From: Comamonadaceae bacterium
Lineage (GTDB): Bacteria > Pseudomonadota > Gammaproteobacteria > Burkholderiales > Burkholderiaceae_C
Reading direction: 5' to 3'
Assembly: GCA_947478725.1 (NCBI GenBank)
Contig: CANJWZ010000036.1
Coordinates: 1-45,053, forward strand
Length of the DNA stretch: 45,053 nucleotides
Below the pieces are notes generated by a model. The model worked only from the letters and a program-made list of their open reading frames with translations, searched no databases and was not told where the DNA came from. Both the position numbers and the translations under genes were made by a program. Positions 8,355 to 16,836 of the stretch are shown piece after piece (position 1 is the first letter of the stretch; each line of letters opens with the position of its first letter).

Positions 8355-9675
8355 CTTTGACGCCGTTGTGGACCAAGCCATCAGCACGCTGGAACTGCCG
8401 CGGCAGCGACCGGTTCGCAGCGGCACCTTGGTCCGCCTGGTGGGCCTGCGCCTGGAGGCGCGAGGCATCATGGCCCCCATCGGCGCCTTGTGCGACGTGC
8501 GGGCACAAGACGGCAGCCGGATCGATGCGGAGGTGGTGGGGTTTTCTGACCAAACCCTCTACCTGATGCCGCTTTCCGAACCCACCGGTATTGCACCGGG
8601 TGCCGCGGTGCGGGTGCGCAGTCACAGCGGTCATGCCCAGTTGGGCGATGCACTGTTGGGGCGAGTCATTGATGCCCAAGGCGAACCGCTGGACGGAAAA
8701 CCAAAACCTCTTTACAGCACCCAAGTGGGCCTGCTGGGCTTGCCGATTAACCCCATGGACCGCGGCCCGATTGACCGCATCCTGGACGTCGGCGTCAAGG
8801 CCATCAACGGGCTTTTGACCCTCGGTCGGGGTCAGCGCGTGGGCCTGGTTGCCGGCTCAGGGGTTGGTAAAAGTGAGCTGCTCGGCATGATCACGCGATT
8901 TACCAAGGCCGACATCGTCGTGATTGGCCTGATTGGCGAGCGTGGCCGCGAAGTTCAGGCCTTCATCAACGAGACGCTGGGGCCTGATGGCCTGGCCAAA
9001 TCGGTGGTGATTGCCGCGCCGGCCAATGTCTCTCCGGTATTGCGCCTGAAAGCGGCCCACCTGTCGCATGTGGTGGCGGAATACTTTCGAGACCAGGGCA
9101 AAGATGTGCTGCTGCTGATCGACAGCTTGACCCGGGTGGCACATGCGCAGCGCGAAATCGGCCTGGCCATTGGCGAGCCGCCCACCTCCAAGGGCTATCC
9201 ACCGTCGGTATTTGCGTTGTTACCCAAGTTGATTGAACGCGCTGGCGTCGGGCGGCATGGCCACGGCTCCATCACGGCGATTTATACCGTGCTGGCCGAA
9301 GGCGACGACGCCAATGACCCGGTTGTCGACATCGCCCGGGCCTCGCTCGATGGCCAGGTCATGCTGTCACGCCAGCTGGCCGATGCCGCCCATTACCCGG
9401 CCATTGAGCTCAATGGATCGATCTCGCGCGTGATGCAAAACCTGCTTTCGCCAGCAGAGCTGAAGATGGCCAATCGCTTTCGGCGTCTCTGGTCGCTGTA
9501 CCAGCAAAATGTGGATTTGATCCAGGTCGGGGCCTACCAGGCGGGCAGCAACGTTGACATTGACGAGGCCATCGAGCTGCGCGAGACGATGGAAACCTTT
9601 CTGCGTCAGGACAGGCTGTCAGGTGTGGATGAGGCCAAGACCCGGACTGACTTGCGCATCATGATGGAACTCTAA
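8347..9675 (+). CDS. fliI: Flagellum-specific ATPase FliI
   Basis: Hexameric ATPase that energises flagellar type III export. It is 442 residues from the ATG at 8347 (MSDFDAVVDQ). An upstream in-frame ATG at 8275 lies inside fliH and would add 24 residues unlike FliI. The sequence has Walker A GSGVGKSE (near residue 173), Walker B DVLLLIDSLTRVA, GERGREVQAF, and the C-terminal export-ATPase end (IDEAIELRETMETFLRQ). It overlaps fliH by eight bases and precedes fliJ by ten. Confidence 0.97.
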   Translation: MSDFDAVVDQAISTLELPRQRPVRSGTLVRLVGLRLEARGIMAPIGALCDVRAQDGSRIDAEVVGFSDQTLYLMPLSEPTGIAPGAAVRVRSHSGHAQLGDALLGRVIDAQGEPLDGKPKPLYSTQVGLLGLPINPMDRGPIDRILDVGVKAINGLLTLGRGQRVGLVAGSGVGKSELLGMITRFTKADIVVIGLIGERGREVQAFINETLGPDGLAKSVVIAAPANVSPVLRLKAAHLSHVVAEYFRDQGKDVLLLIDSLTRVAHAQREIGLAIGEPPTSKGYPPSVFALLPKLIERAGVGRHGHGSITAIYTVLAEGDDANDPVVDIARASLDGQVMLSRQLADAAHYPAIELNGSISRVMQNLLSPAELKMANRFRRLWSLYQQNVDLIQVGAYQAGSNVDIDEAIELRETMETFLRQDRLSGVDEAKTRTDLRIMMEL

Positions 9676-9685
9676 GGACCGCCCC

Positions 9686-10129
9686 ATGAAAGTTCGTAGC
9701 TGCTGGGCAGCGCTGGAAAACAGAGTGGAGAAACGCCTGGCGCAGCTTCAGGCTGACACCGGACAAGCGCTGCGGGTGCGCGAGTCGCTGCTCAGTAGTC
9801 GGCAACGGCTGGATCAGATGCTGCAGGAGTACCAGGCGCAAACCGTCGGCCCAAGCAGCTCTACCGGCATGTCGGCCACCCTGAACCACCGTCAGTTCAT
9901 GACGCGGCTGGTGCTTCTGCGCGAACGTGTGGAGCAGGACCTGGCGACAGCCAGCAGCCATCTGGCCAGCCTGGAGGAACGCACCCGCAGGGCTCAGGAA
10001 GATCGCCTCAAAATGCAGTCACTGATAGAAAGCGATCTCAAAGCGGTGCAAAAGTACCATCAGCTGCGTGAACAGGCAGGCATGGACGCGCTGGGCGTGA
10101 TGCAGTTCAACCAGTCAAAGGCCGCATGA
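9686..10129 (+). CDS. fliJ: Flagellar export protein FliJ
   Basis: Small coiled-coil stalk of the export ATPase, 147 residues. It is almost entirely helical with heptads: RVEKRLAQLQADTGQALRV-like segment near the start, SRQRLDQMLQEYQ, RERVEQDLATASSHLASLEERTRRAQ, and the family end LKAVQKYHQLREQ. It has a clear ribosome site (AAGGA) and lies ten bases after fliI. Its stop overlaps the next gene by four bases. Confidence 0.93.
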   Translation: MKVRSCWAALENRVEKRLAQLQADTGQALRVRESLLSSRQRLDQMLQEYQAQTVGPSSSTGMSATLNHRQFMTRLVLLRERVEQDLATASSHLASLEERTRRAQEDRLKMQSLIESDLKAVQKYHQLREQAGMDALGVMQFNQSKAA

Positions 10130-10845
10130 ACCGCACCGGCGGCCTGTTTTGGCATTGGCGCGCCTGGCAGCGGCAGAGCCAATGGCAAGGCGCGTGTGAC
10201 GACATCGGCCAATGGCTGGGTCAAGTCCAGCCCGCCCACCAGGAGCTGGTGATCATTGGCGCGAGTGCCGGCTGGATGATGCCGGTCCGGTGGCTGCAGG
10301 GCTTTAAAAAAATCACCACCTTTGATATTGACAGCTGGGCCGCACCCCTTTTTCGATGGCGTCATGGTCGCCAGTTGCAAGCCTCAGGGACCGAGTTGCT
10401 GTGCAGCACCAGCGATGCATTGACACCGCTTGACGCGGTTTTGCATGCCCACCCGAAAGCTGCTGTTTTGTTTGACAACGTGCTGGGGCAACTGCGCTTT
10501 CAGCAGCCCTCGATCGACCTGGCCTGCGCGCAAATCGACAAAATAAGCCGCAGCATGCGCGGGCGGGAATGGGGCAGCGTGCACGATGCCTATTCGGGGC
10601 CGGTCTATCCCGCAAGGTCGGCAGCTGGCGCGCCGCGCAGCCATCCCAGCGTTCGGCTCGCGCACCCCAGCCCCGCCCAGAACCCGGAACTGACCCAATT
10701 TAGCGCCCGGTTCAATGCCCGGGGTGATTGGCTTGACCACCTGACAGCGAACCTTTTCCCGAGCGGCACACCTGTCCACCACATTGCCTGGCCTTACGCA
10801 CCCAACTACAGCCACTGGTTGCAAGCTGGATGGATTGCCCCATGA
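10126..10845 (+). CDS. Protein of unknown function after fliJ, possible SAM-dependent methyltransferase fold
   Basis: It overlaps fliJ by four bases (ATGA) and so is probably translated with the flagellar operon, in the place where fliK is often found. It does not look like FliK: it is 239 residues, Trp rich, and lacks the Gln/Pro-rich and C-terminal FliK patterns. Residues 35-70 (LVIIGASAGWMMP followed by ITTFDID) resemble the Gly-rich loop and acidic strand end of a Rossmann methyltransferase. AAVLFDNVLGQL could be the next strand. No signal peptide or membrane segment is seen. A role in flagellar assembly or modification is only suggested by position. Confidence 0.6.
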   Translation: MNRTGGLFWHWRAWQRQSQWQGACDDIGQWLGQVQPAHQELVIIGASAGWMMPVRWLQGFKKITTFDIDSWAAPLFRWRHGRQLQASGTELLCSTSDALTPLDAVLHAHPKAAVLFDNVLGQLRFQQPSIDLACAQIDKISRSMRGREWGSVHDAYSGPVYPARSAAGAPRSHPSVRLAHPSPAQNPELTQFSARFNARGDWLDHLTANLFPSGTPVHHIAWPYAPNYSHWLQAGWIAP

Positions 10846-11010
10846 CAACCGACATGAACCGGTCTGATATGGCGTCAAGACAAGGCGATCGACCCATCGT
10901 GACTCAAGTTTTGACAATTCCATCCGATTCCCGAAGGTTCAGCCCGGCAGTTATCGGTTCACGCGTTGCGGCAAGTCGCCTTTTATTAACCCATCCTGTT
11001 GAAAAACATC

Positions 11011-12342
11011 ATGAAAAGAACAATCATTGAAGTCTTTTTAGCTCTGGCACTGATCGGTGCCGGCGTGTTTGGTTGGCTGAACTGGCAACAAAATCAAAAA
11101 AGCTCGAGCCAGTTGAAAGTCTTGCAAACCGCTGCGGATGAAGCTGCCAAATCGCTCCAGACCTCAGGCGAGTCGGTGAAAGCAGCCGAAGAAAAAGCCG
11201 AGTCGCTGCAACAACAACTCACGCCCATGGAGGTCCAGCTGCAGGAACTGGCAGCGGTCAAAGCGGGCTTGTCCAGCGGGGCCACCTTGGCCGACTTGCA
11301 AGCAGCCTACAAAGCGAAAAAGAAGTTGTCAGAAGAGCAACAAGTCGGCTTAGCTGCTGTGCTGCTGCTGACCAAGGGCAGCACTGACCCCGCCACGCTG
11401 GAAGCCTTTCGCAAGACGCTTAAAACATCGGATTTGGGAAACCGAAAAAACACCATTTGCGCAGCTCAGATGGCTTTGATTGCCGGGGGAGAGAAAGTCG
11501 ATTTATTGCCTGAATGCAAGCCATCGCCTGCGGCTGCCGAAGGCAAGGAGTCCAAAGCCGAGCCAGAAGAAAAAGGCGGCGCTCACAGCAAGGCTGAATC
11601 GCATGACAAAGCCGGGAAGTCTGAGAAGTCCGAGAAATCCGACAAGGCCGAGAAATCCGACAAGAAGGCTGGCCATGACGCCAAGCACGATTGGGGTTAC
11701 GACGGGCTCATGGGTCCAGAGCGCTGGGGCAAGGAGTTCCCGACCTGCGCCAAGGGCAAATCGCAAGCACCCTTGGACATTGAGGGACCTTTTGTCAAGG
11801 CGCGCACCAATGTGAGCGCGGACTACAAGGAAGGTCCGCTCAAAATCATCAACAATGGCCACACGATTCAGGTCAACGTGACGCCTGGCAGCAAGTTACG
11901 GATTGACAGCGTGCCGCATGACCTGCTTCAGTTCCACTTTCATCGCCCGAGCGAAGAAAAAATCAATGGGGTTCCGATGGCCATGGTGATCCATTTTGTT
12001 CACAAAAACGCGGCCGGCAAACTGGCGGTGCTGGGTGTGTTGCTCAAAGAAGGCAACGAAAACCCGGCCATAAAAACGCTTTGGGACAATCTGCCGACGG
12101 ATCAAGGCGCTGAGTCCAGCCCTGAAGGCATCAAATTTAACCCCGCTAGCCTGCTGCCCCGTGAATTCGAGTTTTACAGCTATGAGGGCTCGCTCACCAC
12201 CCCGCCTTGCACAGAGAGCGTCAGCTTCTTTATTTTGCGGACGCCAGTCAACGTCTCAAGCGCTCAGGTCACCAAATTTCCGTTCAAGAACAACGCACGC
12301 CCCGTGCAGCCCCGCAATGGCCGGGAAATCGTGATGAACTGA
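11011..12342 (+). CDS. Membrane-tethered alpha-class carbonic anhydrase
   Basis: Interconverts CO2 and bicarbonate, probably in the periplasm. Residues 4-24 form an N-terminal membrane anchor. A coiled coil (about 30-100) follows, then a helical segment, then a very Lys/Glu/Ser-rich tether (about 170-225), and a catalytic domain from HDWGYDG (near 230) to the end. The zinc ligands of the alpha class are visible: H309 and H311 in QFHFHRPSEE and H328 in VIHFVHKN. SLTTPPCTE, which carries the zinc-hydroxide partner Thr, is intact. The Glu that normally sits two residues before the third His is Val here. The ATG at 11011 is preferred over the TTG at 10999. At 443 residues it is nearly twice the usual length. 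It is first of a five-gene run ending in a channel gene. Confidence 0.9.
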   Translation: MKRTIIEVFLALALIGAGVFGWLNWQQNQKSSSQLKVLQTAADEAAKSLQTSGESVKAAEEKAESLQQQLTPMEVQLQELAAVKAGLSSGATLADLQAAYKAKKKLSEEQQVGLAAVLLLTKGSTDPATLEAFRKTLKTSDLGNRKNTICAAQMALIAGGEKVDLLPECKPSPAAAEGKESKAEPEEKGGAHSKAESHDKAGKSEKSEKSDKAEKSDKKAGHDAKHDWGYDGLMGPERWGKEFPTCAKGKSQAPLDIEGPFVKARTNVSADYKEGPLKIINNGHTIQVNVTPGSKLRIDSVPHDLLQFHFHRPSEEKINGVPMAMVIHFVHKNAAGKLAVLGVLLKEGNENPAIKTLWDNLPTDQGAESSPEGIKFNPASLLPREFEFYSYEGSLTTPPCTESVSFFILRTPVNVSSAQVTKFPFKNNARPVQPRNGREIVMN

Positions 12343-12384
12343 TGGCTTTCAAACTGTGCACGCCACCCCACTACCGGAACGACC

Positions 12385-12909
12385 ATGAGTAAAAACTGGA
12401 CTGCCATCTTGTCGACCGCTTTATTGACGACTTCAGCGTTGGGGGCGCTGGGCTGGGTTGCCAACACACAAGGCTGGATTCATATCGCCACGCCCCAGGC
12501 GGCTGACCGCGACAAGGAACTTGACAGCCAGCTGCCGAAATTAGGTAAAACGCCGGTGAGTTTTTTTTGTGAAGTGACCGTTTCGACGCCGAAAGCCGAG
12601 CTGCGGTCTGAGCCGAAGGTGACCTCTGAATACCTGGTTGCCGGGCTTGATCTCGAGGGGAAATCGGGTTGGTATCAAGGTGAGTACTCGATCTCGGAAT
12701 CGCGCAAGGGTGCGCTGCGGATGGAAGGCTCGAAGGCATTTGTCAGCCGTCCCGCCATGTTTGAGCGCTTTGGAAAAATGATCACTCAGGAAGAGTTCAG
12801 TCTGGACTTGAAAAACGGTTCATTTGTACAGACCCTGACTTTCAACGATGGTACGCAGCGCCACATGATCAAGGGCGTTTGCGCCAAATACATCAAGGCG
12901 CCTTTTTAA
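12385..12909 (+). CDS. Exported or membrane-anchored protein of unknown function
   Basis: 174 residues, no family recognised. A hydrophobic segment at about 8-27 (AILSTALLTTSALGALGWVA) is a signal anchor or signal peptide. The rest is soluble, mixed beta with one internal Cys (FFCEVTVST) and one near the end (VCAKYIKAPF), which could pair in the periplasm. The gene lies 42 bases after the carbonic anhydrase gene and 63 before the next on the same strand, so it is probably co-transcribed. No catalytic motif was seen. Confidence 0.75.
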   Translation: MSKNWTAILSTALLTTSALGALGWVANTQGWIHIATPQAADRDKELDSQLPKLGKTPVSFFCEVTVSTPKAELRSEPKVTSEYLVAGLDLEGKSGWYQGEYSISESRKGALRMEGSKAFVSRPAMFERFGKMITQEEFSLDLKNGSFVQTLTFNDGTQRHMIKGVCAKYIKAPF

Positions 12910-12972
12910 TCACCGGCGCTTCACTGCCTACGGATGCTTTAACTTTTTTTCCCTTGCCACGAAGGATTCACC

Positions 12973-13677
12973 ATGGAAACTTTAGCCGAGCCCAAACCAG
13001 AGGCACCACCAGCGGTGCCGCCGTCAGCTTACTTTACCGTCTACGATGGCATTTTTTTAGCTTTCATTGCCCTGGTGTTTGCTGTTGTCACTTGGCTGGG
13101 CGTTTTTACCCGTCAGGAAGCATTAAAGACTGAGGCCGCCAAAGCTAACGGTGAAGCTTGGGTCACTTGGTTCAAGGACGAGGGCAAGAAGCGCTTTGAA
13201 GCCAACTACGCTTTCCCGGCCTGTGCCGGTGGCGACACGGCGAAAGCGGTAGCGGTAAATTCTGCGCCAGCACTGCCTGCTGCACCCGGGTTGCCCGAGG
13301 CCAAGGCCAGTGAGGCCGCAGCGCCAGCGGCGCCCGCATCGGTAGCGGCGCCCGCACCGGCAGCGGCGGCCGCACCGGCACCTGGCACCTGGGGCGGCTG
13401 CCTGGAGCAATTGATGCTTAGCAGCAGTTTAAAAAATCAAAGCAACCCGTTTACCGGAAAGCCACCTCGGCTCACTGAAACCTGTGTGGGTTCAAACATC
13501 AAGTTAGCCGGTGACATCGACATTGACAAATCGGTCGCAACGCCGCCCGGTTCGGCCGTTGCCTTTGTCAAATCAAATTTGACATCGACCGATTCGATCA
13601 AAGAAAAGCTGCAGCTCACTATCACCGTGTGTGACAAAGGCGGCTATCCGATCAAAATTTCTGACGTTGAATTCTGA
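12973..13677 (+). CDS. Single-pass membrane protein with Ala/Pro linker, unknown function
   Basis: 234 residues, family not recognised. One membrane segment lies at about 28-48 (IFLAFIALVFAVVTWLGVF). A short helical part with one Cys (FPACAGG) follows, then an Ala/Pro-rich linker at about 95-137, then a C-terminal domain with three more Cys (GGCLEQ, ETCVGS, TVCDKGG). The Cys pattern suggests disulfides in a periplasmic domain. It has a good ribosome site (GAAGGA). It ends eight bases before the channel gene, the tightest spacing in this run, which suggests the two proteins are made together and may form a complex. Confidence 0.75.
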   Translation: METLAEPKPEAPPAVPPSAYFTVYDGIFLAFIALVFAVVTWLGVFTRQEALKTEAAKANGEAWVTWFKDEGKKRFEANYAFPACAGGDTAKAVAVNSAPALPAAPGLPEAKASEAAAPAAPASVAAPAPAAAAAPAPGTWGGCLEQLMLSSSLKNQSNPFTGKPPRLTETCVGSNIKLAGDIDIDKSVATPPGSAVAFVKSNLTSTDSIKEKLQLTITVCDKGGYPIKISDVEF

Positions 13678-13685
13678 GGTGCCCC

Positions 13686-15326
13686 ATGAAAAGCGAAAAA
13701 GCCATCTCCATCGAAGAGTTAAATGTCGCCGACATCGTGGACGACCAACCCGAGGCCCAAATCTCCAGCGATTTGCCGCTGCGCAAATGGCTACACGCCT
13801 GGCTGCTAGACCCGAACATTCCCGGCAACCACCAAAAAGGATTTGATCGCTGGATCGGCATCCTGATTGTGGTGAATCTGTTTGCCCTGGTGTTTGAGCA
13901 TGTTCCGGCGGTTTATGAAGCCAATAAACAATGGTTTCACTACTTCGATATTTTTTCTGTGGCGGTCTTTACCTTTGAGTATTTGCTGCGACTGTACTTG
14001 GCGCCAGAAGATGAGGAGTTTAAAAACAAGTCAAACCCCCGCGCACGGTATGTCAGCAGTCCCTTTGCCATCATTGATTTTCTGGCAGTGGCACCGTTTT
14101 ATTTGCAAGCCTTCATCCCCATCGATCTGCGGGTACTGAGGTTCCTCAGGCTGCTGAGAATTTTGAAGTTGTTTCGGGTGATCGTTCCTGCGTATCATGA
14201 GTTTGTCCTTTTAAATAAGGGTCGAAGCTTTCGTCAAAGAATGCATGCATTGATGTTTGCCAGCCCTTATGGTGGAAAGTTGCAAGAATTTTTCAATGGC
14301 TTCATCGGTATTTGGGTGCTGATTTCGGTGTTTGCCGTGGTGCTGGAGTCGGTGCACAGCGTCTCGTACATCCTGCATGTCGAATTCGTGATTTTGGACT
14401 CCATCGCGGTGGCGATCTTCACGATTGAATATTGCATGCGAATTTACTGCTGCGTGGAGGAGCCGCGCTTTAACCATGCCTTGGCTGGCCGCATCAAACA
14501 AGCCAAACAACCGTCAACGATGATCGATTTTCTGGCGATTCTTCCCTTCTTCCTGGAAGTTTTCCTGCACCACCTGATCGACTTGCGTTTTCTGCGGGTG
14601 TTCCGGCTGGCGCGATTGCTCAAACTGACCCGCGGCAGCGATGCCACCGCCACCTTGGGGCGTGTGATCAAGCGGGAATGGCCGGTCATCGCCGCCGCTG
14701 GCTTCATCATGATGCTGTTGGTGGTGCTCACCGCTTCTTTGGGCTACTTGTTTGAGCATGAGGCACAGCCAGACAAGTTTGACAACATTCCCAACTCGAT
14801 TTACTGGGCGGTGATCACGCTGGCATCGGTGGGTTATGGCGATATTTCACCGATCACCACAGCCGGTCGCGCCATGACCATCGTCCTGGCCCTGATTGGC
14901 ATTGGTATTTTTGCCATTCCCGCGGCGCTGCTGTCTACCGCCTTCAGTGATGAACTGGTGAAAGAGCGAAATGCATTGAAAGTCAGAATTCACGACATAT
15001 TGGCCGATGGCGTCATCGACCAGGAAGAAATGGCCTTTATCCGGACCCAATCCAAACGCCTGCATTTAGATGTGTCTGAAATCAATGCGCTGATACAGCA
15101 AGTGCGGCAAGAGCTTGAAGACAAAGCCAACTTGAGTGCCATGCCGATTCATACGATTGCCGGTAACCCGGAACACGCCGTGGAACATTTCAAGTCATTG
15201 CTGAGCACGATCAGGCAATTGACACTGCTCACTGACCCTGTTATGTTCGAAAAAGTTGCCGTCTCCAAGGACAGACTTTCTGCCAGCGAGTTGGCCTTGT
15301 GGCAACAAATCCAGGCCAAATCTTAA
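13686..15326 (+). CDS. Potassium-type channel with two tandem voltage-sensor domains and one pore
   Basis: 546 residues. VSD1 spans about 53-168 and VSD2 about 203-318. Each has an S2 motif (FTFEYLLRLY; FTIEYCMRIY), an S3 motif (IIDFLAVAPF; MIDFLAILPF) and an S4 with a basic residue every third position (R149, R152, R155, R158, K161, R164; R301, R304, R307, R310, K313, R316). A single pore follows: S5 near 334-355, the filter ASVGYGD at 380-386, and S6 near 395-418. The cytoplasmic tail has a loop DILADGVIDQEE (437-448) like an EF-hand or TerB motif, with Leu where position 3 should be acidic. Known Kv channels have one VSD per pore, so this layout is unusual. Potassium selectivity and voltage gating are inferred from motifs. 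Confidence 0.88.
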   Translation: MKSEKAISIEELNVADIVDDQPEAQISSDLPLRKWLHAWLLDPNIPGNHQKGFDRWIGILIVVNLFALVFEHVPAVYEANKQWFHYFDIFSVAVFTFEYLLRLYLAPEDEEFKNKSNPRARYVSSPFAIIDFLAVAPFYLQAFIPIDLRVLRFLRLLRILKLFRVIVPAYHEFVLLNKGRSFRQRMHALMFASPYGGKLQEFFNGFIGIWVLISVFAVVLESVHSVSYILHVEFVILDSIAVAIFTIEYCMRIYCCVEEPRFNHALAGRIKQAKQPSTMIDFLAILPFFLEVFLHHLIDLRFLRVFRLARLLKLTRGSDATATLGRVIKREWPVIAAAGFIMMLLVVLTASLGYLFEHEAQPDKFDNIPNSIYWAVITLASVGYGDISPITTAGRAMTIVLALIGIGIFAIPAALLSTAFSDELVKERNALKVRIHDILADGVIDQEEMAFIRTQSKRLHLDVSEINALIQQVRQELEDKANLSAMPIHTIAGNPEHAVEHFKSLLSTIRQLTLLTDPVMFEKVAVSKDRLSASELALWQQIQAKS

Positions 15327-15362
15327 ACACGCTCTTAAACACGCATCAGCAAGGTAAAAAAT

Positions 15363-15941
15363 ATGGAAGCCCAAGAAACTGCGGAAATGATTGGACACCA
15401 AGGCGGTGACAAATCCAAAAACCGCACGGCCTTGACCATCTCGGTTTTCGCCATGGTGCTGGCGATGGCCAGCTTGGGGGGATCCAACGCCATGAAAGAG
15501 GCCACCCACCAAAACATTTTGGCAGCCAACACTTATTCTTTTTACCAAGCCAAAGCCATACGCCAAACCAGCCTGAAAATTGCGGCTACTGATCTGGAAA
15601 TACAGCTGCTGAGTGCCGTGGCTATGCCGGCCAGCACCAAAGAAGTGATTCAGAAAAAAATCGACGACTACAAAAAAACCAGTGACCGCTACGAGTCAGA
15701 GCCGGAGACCAAAGAGGGGAAAAAAGAATTGCTGGTGCGTGCCAAAGAACATGAAAAAAACCGGGACCACGCGATGCGACAAGACCCTTGGTTTGATTAC
15801 GCCGAAGGCATGCTTCAAATCGCCATTGTCTTGCTCTCGGTCTCAATTTTAGGCAGCATACCGGCACTCTTCGTGGTCGGCACTTTGCTTGGATTCTTGG
15901 GCACGCTGTCGACACTGAATGGGTTTTTCTTGCTGTTTTAA
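15363..15941 (+). CDS. DUF4337-type membrane protein
   Basis: 192 residues resembling the DUF4337 family, whose function is unknown. One membrane segment lies near 26-45. A soluble helical region follows with the WFDYAEGM motif near its end, then two membrane segments to the C-terminus (IAIVLLSVSILGSIPALFVV and a Gly/Leu-rich last helix ending FFLLF). Asn/Gln/Lys-rich heptads in the middle suggest a coiled coil. It has a good ribosome site (AAGG) 37 bases after the channel gene. It is probably the last gene of the carbonic anhydrase-channel run. Confidence 0.8.
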   Translation: MEAQETAEMIGHQGGDKSKNRTALTISVFAMVLAMASLGGSNAMKEATHQNILAANTYSFYQAKAIRQTSLKIAATDLEIQLLSAVAMPASTKEVIQKKIDDYKKTSDRYESEPETKEGKKELLVRAKEHEKNRDHAMRQDPWFDYAEGMLQIAIVLLSVSILGSIPALFVVGTLLGFLGTLSTLNGFFLLF

Positions 15942-15982
15942 GCGCCCGCTACCGACACCCTTTCTCCAGCGCTGAACTGGAC

Positions 15983-16756
15983 ATGAAAACATCAAGCAGC
16001 ACGGCCAGGCTGTTTCGCTGGCCCCTGCCGGCTTTGCTTGTCTGGGGCATGGCCTGGTTGTTCCATGGCTTCTTGTTGCGCAACCGCGTGATGCCAGAAC
16101 TCGCCTTATTGCTGCCTTTTCTGGCGGGGCTGGGGGCCGGCGCTGTTGCCTGGCGGCTGAACTACTCCAAAGCCAGGTTGCTCGCCTTGGTGCTGGGTTT
16201 CCCGGTTTCTTTGTGGCTCTCAGGTGCCGCCACCCTGGCGCCTTGGCTGTGGCTCTTGACCCTGGCGCTGGGCCTGCTGATTTATCCGGTTCATGTGTGG
16301 CGCGATGCACCGGTTTTTCCAACCCCCTTGCAAGCCTTGCGGGAGCTGCCCGGCCACGCGCCCTTGCCTTCCAATGCCCGGATCCTCGACGCTGGCTGCG
16401 GTGCCGGCGACGGCCTCAAGGCCCTGCGTCTGGCCTACCCCAAAGCACGTTGGGTCGGCATTGAATTTAGCCGGCCCTTGTGCTGGATGGCCGCGCTGCG
16501 CTGCCCTTGGGCGAAGGTGATGCATGGCGACATGTGGCTGGCTGACTGGAGCACTTACGACATGGTGTACGTGTTTCAGCGACCCGAGACCATGGCGAAG
16601 GCCCAAGCCAAGGCGCAAATCGAGCTGAAACCTGGTGCCTGGCTGGTCAGTCTGGAATTTGTGGCGTCGGCACTGCAGCCCGACGCCGTGTTTGATGCCA
16701 GCCCTGATCGCCCGGTCTGGCTGTATCGGGCGCCATTTAAAGCGGCCGAAAGCTAA
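15983..16756 (+). CDS. Membrane-anchored class I SAM-dependent methyltransferase
   Basis: 257 residues. The first 105 hold about three to four hydrophobic helices (near 14-32, 38-57, 66-84, 86-104). A Rossmann methyltransferase domain follows, with the SAM loop ILDAGCGAGDG at 134-144, the acidic strand end GIE at 159-161, and a DMVYVFQRPE strand. The substrate cannot be told from sequence. It follows the DUF4337 gene by 41 bases on the same strand and may be read from the same transcript, but nothing else ties it to the channel genes. Confidence 0.82.
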   Translation: MKTSSSTARLFRWPLPALLVWGMAWLFHGFLLRNRVMPELALLLPFLAGLGAGAVAWRLNYSKARLLALVLGFPVSLWLSGAATLAPWLWLLTLALGLLIYPVHVWRDAPVFPTPLQALRELPGHAPLPSNARILDAGCGAGDGLKALRLAYPKARWVGIEFSRPLCWMAALRCPWAKVMHGDMWLADWSTYDMVYVFQRPETMAKAQAKAQIELKPGAWLVSLEFVASALQPDAVFDASPDRPVWLYRAPFKAAES

Positions 16757-16836
16757 TCGCCGACGTTTCGAGGACCTCATCACCCAGCTAAAACACCCTT
16801 CGCCCAGTCATTAGACCAGTCTGGCTGGCAAAACAC

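Noticed and set aside
10911..10939. TTGACA at 10911 as promoter of the carbonic anhydrase gene
   Set aside because: No acceptable -10 at 16-18 bases, so it is not reported as a promoter.
13310..13390. Possible tandem repeat in the unknown gene before the channel
   Set aside because: Only imperfect GCGCCCGCACCGG-like codon repetition of the Ala/Pro linker, not a true repeat array.
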